64,000 nucleotides of DNA from positions 248,001-312,000 of the forward strand of contig NZ_QWEG01000002.1 of assembly GCF_003515685.1 (NCBI RefSeq), written 5' to 3'. This document shows, in pieces, positions 63,393-64,000 of the stretch. The notes under the pieces were generated by a model. That model searched no databases, had not been told where the DNA came from, and saw only the letters and a program-made list of their open reading frames with translations. Position 1 is the first letter of the stretch; each line of letters begins with the position of its first letter. Made by a program: the position numbers and the translations under genes. This stretch comes from Neobacillus notoginsengisoli (lineage in GTDB: Bacteria; Bacillota; Bacilli; Bacillales; Cytobacillaceae).

Positions 63393-64000
63393 CCCTAAAT
63401 CCGCCTCAATATTCCTCGCTGCCGCCATCAACTTCTCTATATAAACATCGATCTTCTCGTCCTCGAAATCCTGCTCGGTCCCAATGACACTCAACGCCGC
63501 CAGCACCTCAGCATTGATATTCTTAATCGGCACCGCAACGGCAATCGTCCCTTCATACAGCTCGCCCTTGCTCACTGCATATCCGTCCCGGCGAATCCCG
63601 GCCAGCTCCTCAAGAATTTGTTCTTCGTCCGTCTTCGTATGGGGCGTAAACAACTGGTACTCCGCTCCGGCAAGAATCGCCTTCTGCTCCTCCTCCGGCA
63701 ACACCGCCAGCAATACACGTGGACATGCCGCGGCATACAATGGCACACGCCGTCCCACCTGCGGGAACACCCGGATCAGCTTCAGCGCCTCGAACTGCTC
63801 TACATAAACCGCATCCTGTCCATCTCGGATTGCCAGTTGCACCGAAAGATTCGTCTCATTCCGAAGCCGCAGCATCTCCTTCTTCGCAGACGCGCGGATA
63901 TCCAGCTGGCTGTTCACAATCTGGCTCTTCTCCAGAAACCCCATTCCCAACTGAAACCGCAACTGCCCCTCTTTCGCCGCCCGCCGGATATATCCGAACT
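63390..64000 (-). CDS. IclR-family transcriptional regulator (N-terminus outside the window)
   Basis: The frame runs to the right edge of the window, so the N-terminal winged helix and start are missing; the visible 203 residues are the IclR effector-binding domain (FQLGMGFLE; ATNLSVQLAIRD-like NETNLSVQLAIRDGQDAVYVE; GYAVSKGELYEGTIAVAVPI). The TTG at 63962 lies inside the conserved domain and is not the start. IclR proteins usually control transport and catabolic genes; here the APC permease and the creatininase-family gene are the likely targets. Confidence 0.9.
   Translation of the reverse strand, partial: FGYIRRAAKEGQLRFQLGMGFLEKSQIVNSQLDIRASAKKEMLRLRNETNLSVQLAIRDGQDAVYVEQFEALKLIRVFPQVGRRVPLYAAACPRVLLAVLPEEEQKAILAGAEYQLFTPHTKTDEEQILEELAGIRRDGYAVSKGELYEGTIAVAVPIKNINAEVLAALSVIGTEQDFEDEKIDVYIEKLMAAARNIEADLG

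Overview
The window looks like chromosomal DNA from an aerobic, spore-forming member of the Bacillaceae (Bacillus sensu lato). This rests on strong AGGAGG-type ribosome sites with many TTG and GTG starts, a T-box leader on proC, AraR- and CcpA-type operators, a hut cluster, a squalene-hopene-type cyclase and a LysM/GH18 spore-cortex-lytic-type protein. No tRNA, rRNA, CRISPR array or complete autonomous IS was seen. The species is not identifiable from the sequence alone.

Layout. 1-12 kb: the end of a large surface protein with Ig-like repeats, a SIS-domain protein, a secreted M28 aminopeptidase, T-box-proC, a REP-associated tyrosine transposase (RAYT), a squalene-hopene-type cyclase, a DUF2515 protein and two small membrane proteins. 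12-19 kb: one sugar operon (SorC regulator, lipoprotein binding protein, RbsA/RbsC-type ABC transporter, a tryptophan-synthase-alpha-like TIM barrel, an FGGY kinase). 19-29 kb: DinB, small proteins, a VOC protein, hutG-hutI-hutU (no hutH in view) with two tandem hairpin arrays, an atypical AraC-type response regulator and a YaaH-like hydrolase. 30-36 kb: a compact exopolysaccharide operon (initiating transferase, two GT4 enzymes, flippase, polymerase) and a lipoprotein. 36-47 kb: two giant secreted enzymes for extracellular nucleic acids and nucleotides, a two-nuclease fusion and a tandemly duplicated 5'-nucleotidase. 47-61 kb: an AraR-controlled pentose region in two transcripts (araD-araB-araA-araR-xylB, and binding protein-ATPase-permease-PfkB kinase-class II aldolase-lyxose isomerase). 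61-64 kb: a creatininase-family amidohydrolase, an APC permease and the end of an IclR regulator.

The most distinctive system is a family of about 19 copies or clusters of a roughly 30-nt GC-rich REP unit, usually paired as inverted repeats (REPINs), scattered between genes in the same window as a RAYT gene that is itself flanked by copies. In at least seven genes the stop codon TGA is the terminal GTGA of the element, and in two more a TAG abuts it, so the elements sit exactly on gene 3' ends. A second candidate novelty is the lsr-like sugar operon, in which a TrpA paralogue that keeps a phosphate-binding site but has an altered active-site acid sits beside a sugar kinase. It may be an aldolase acting on a phosphorylated sugar.
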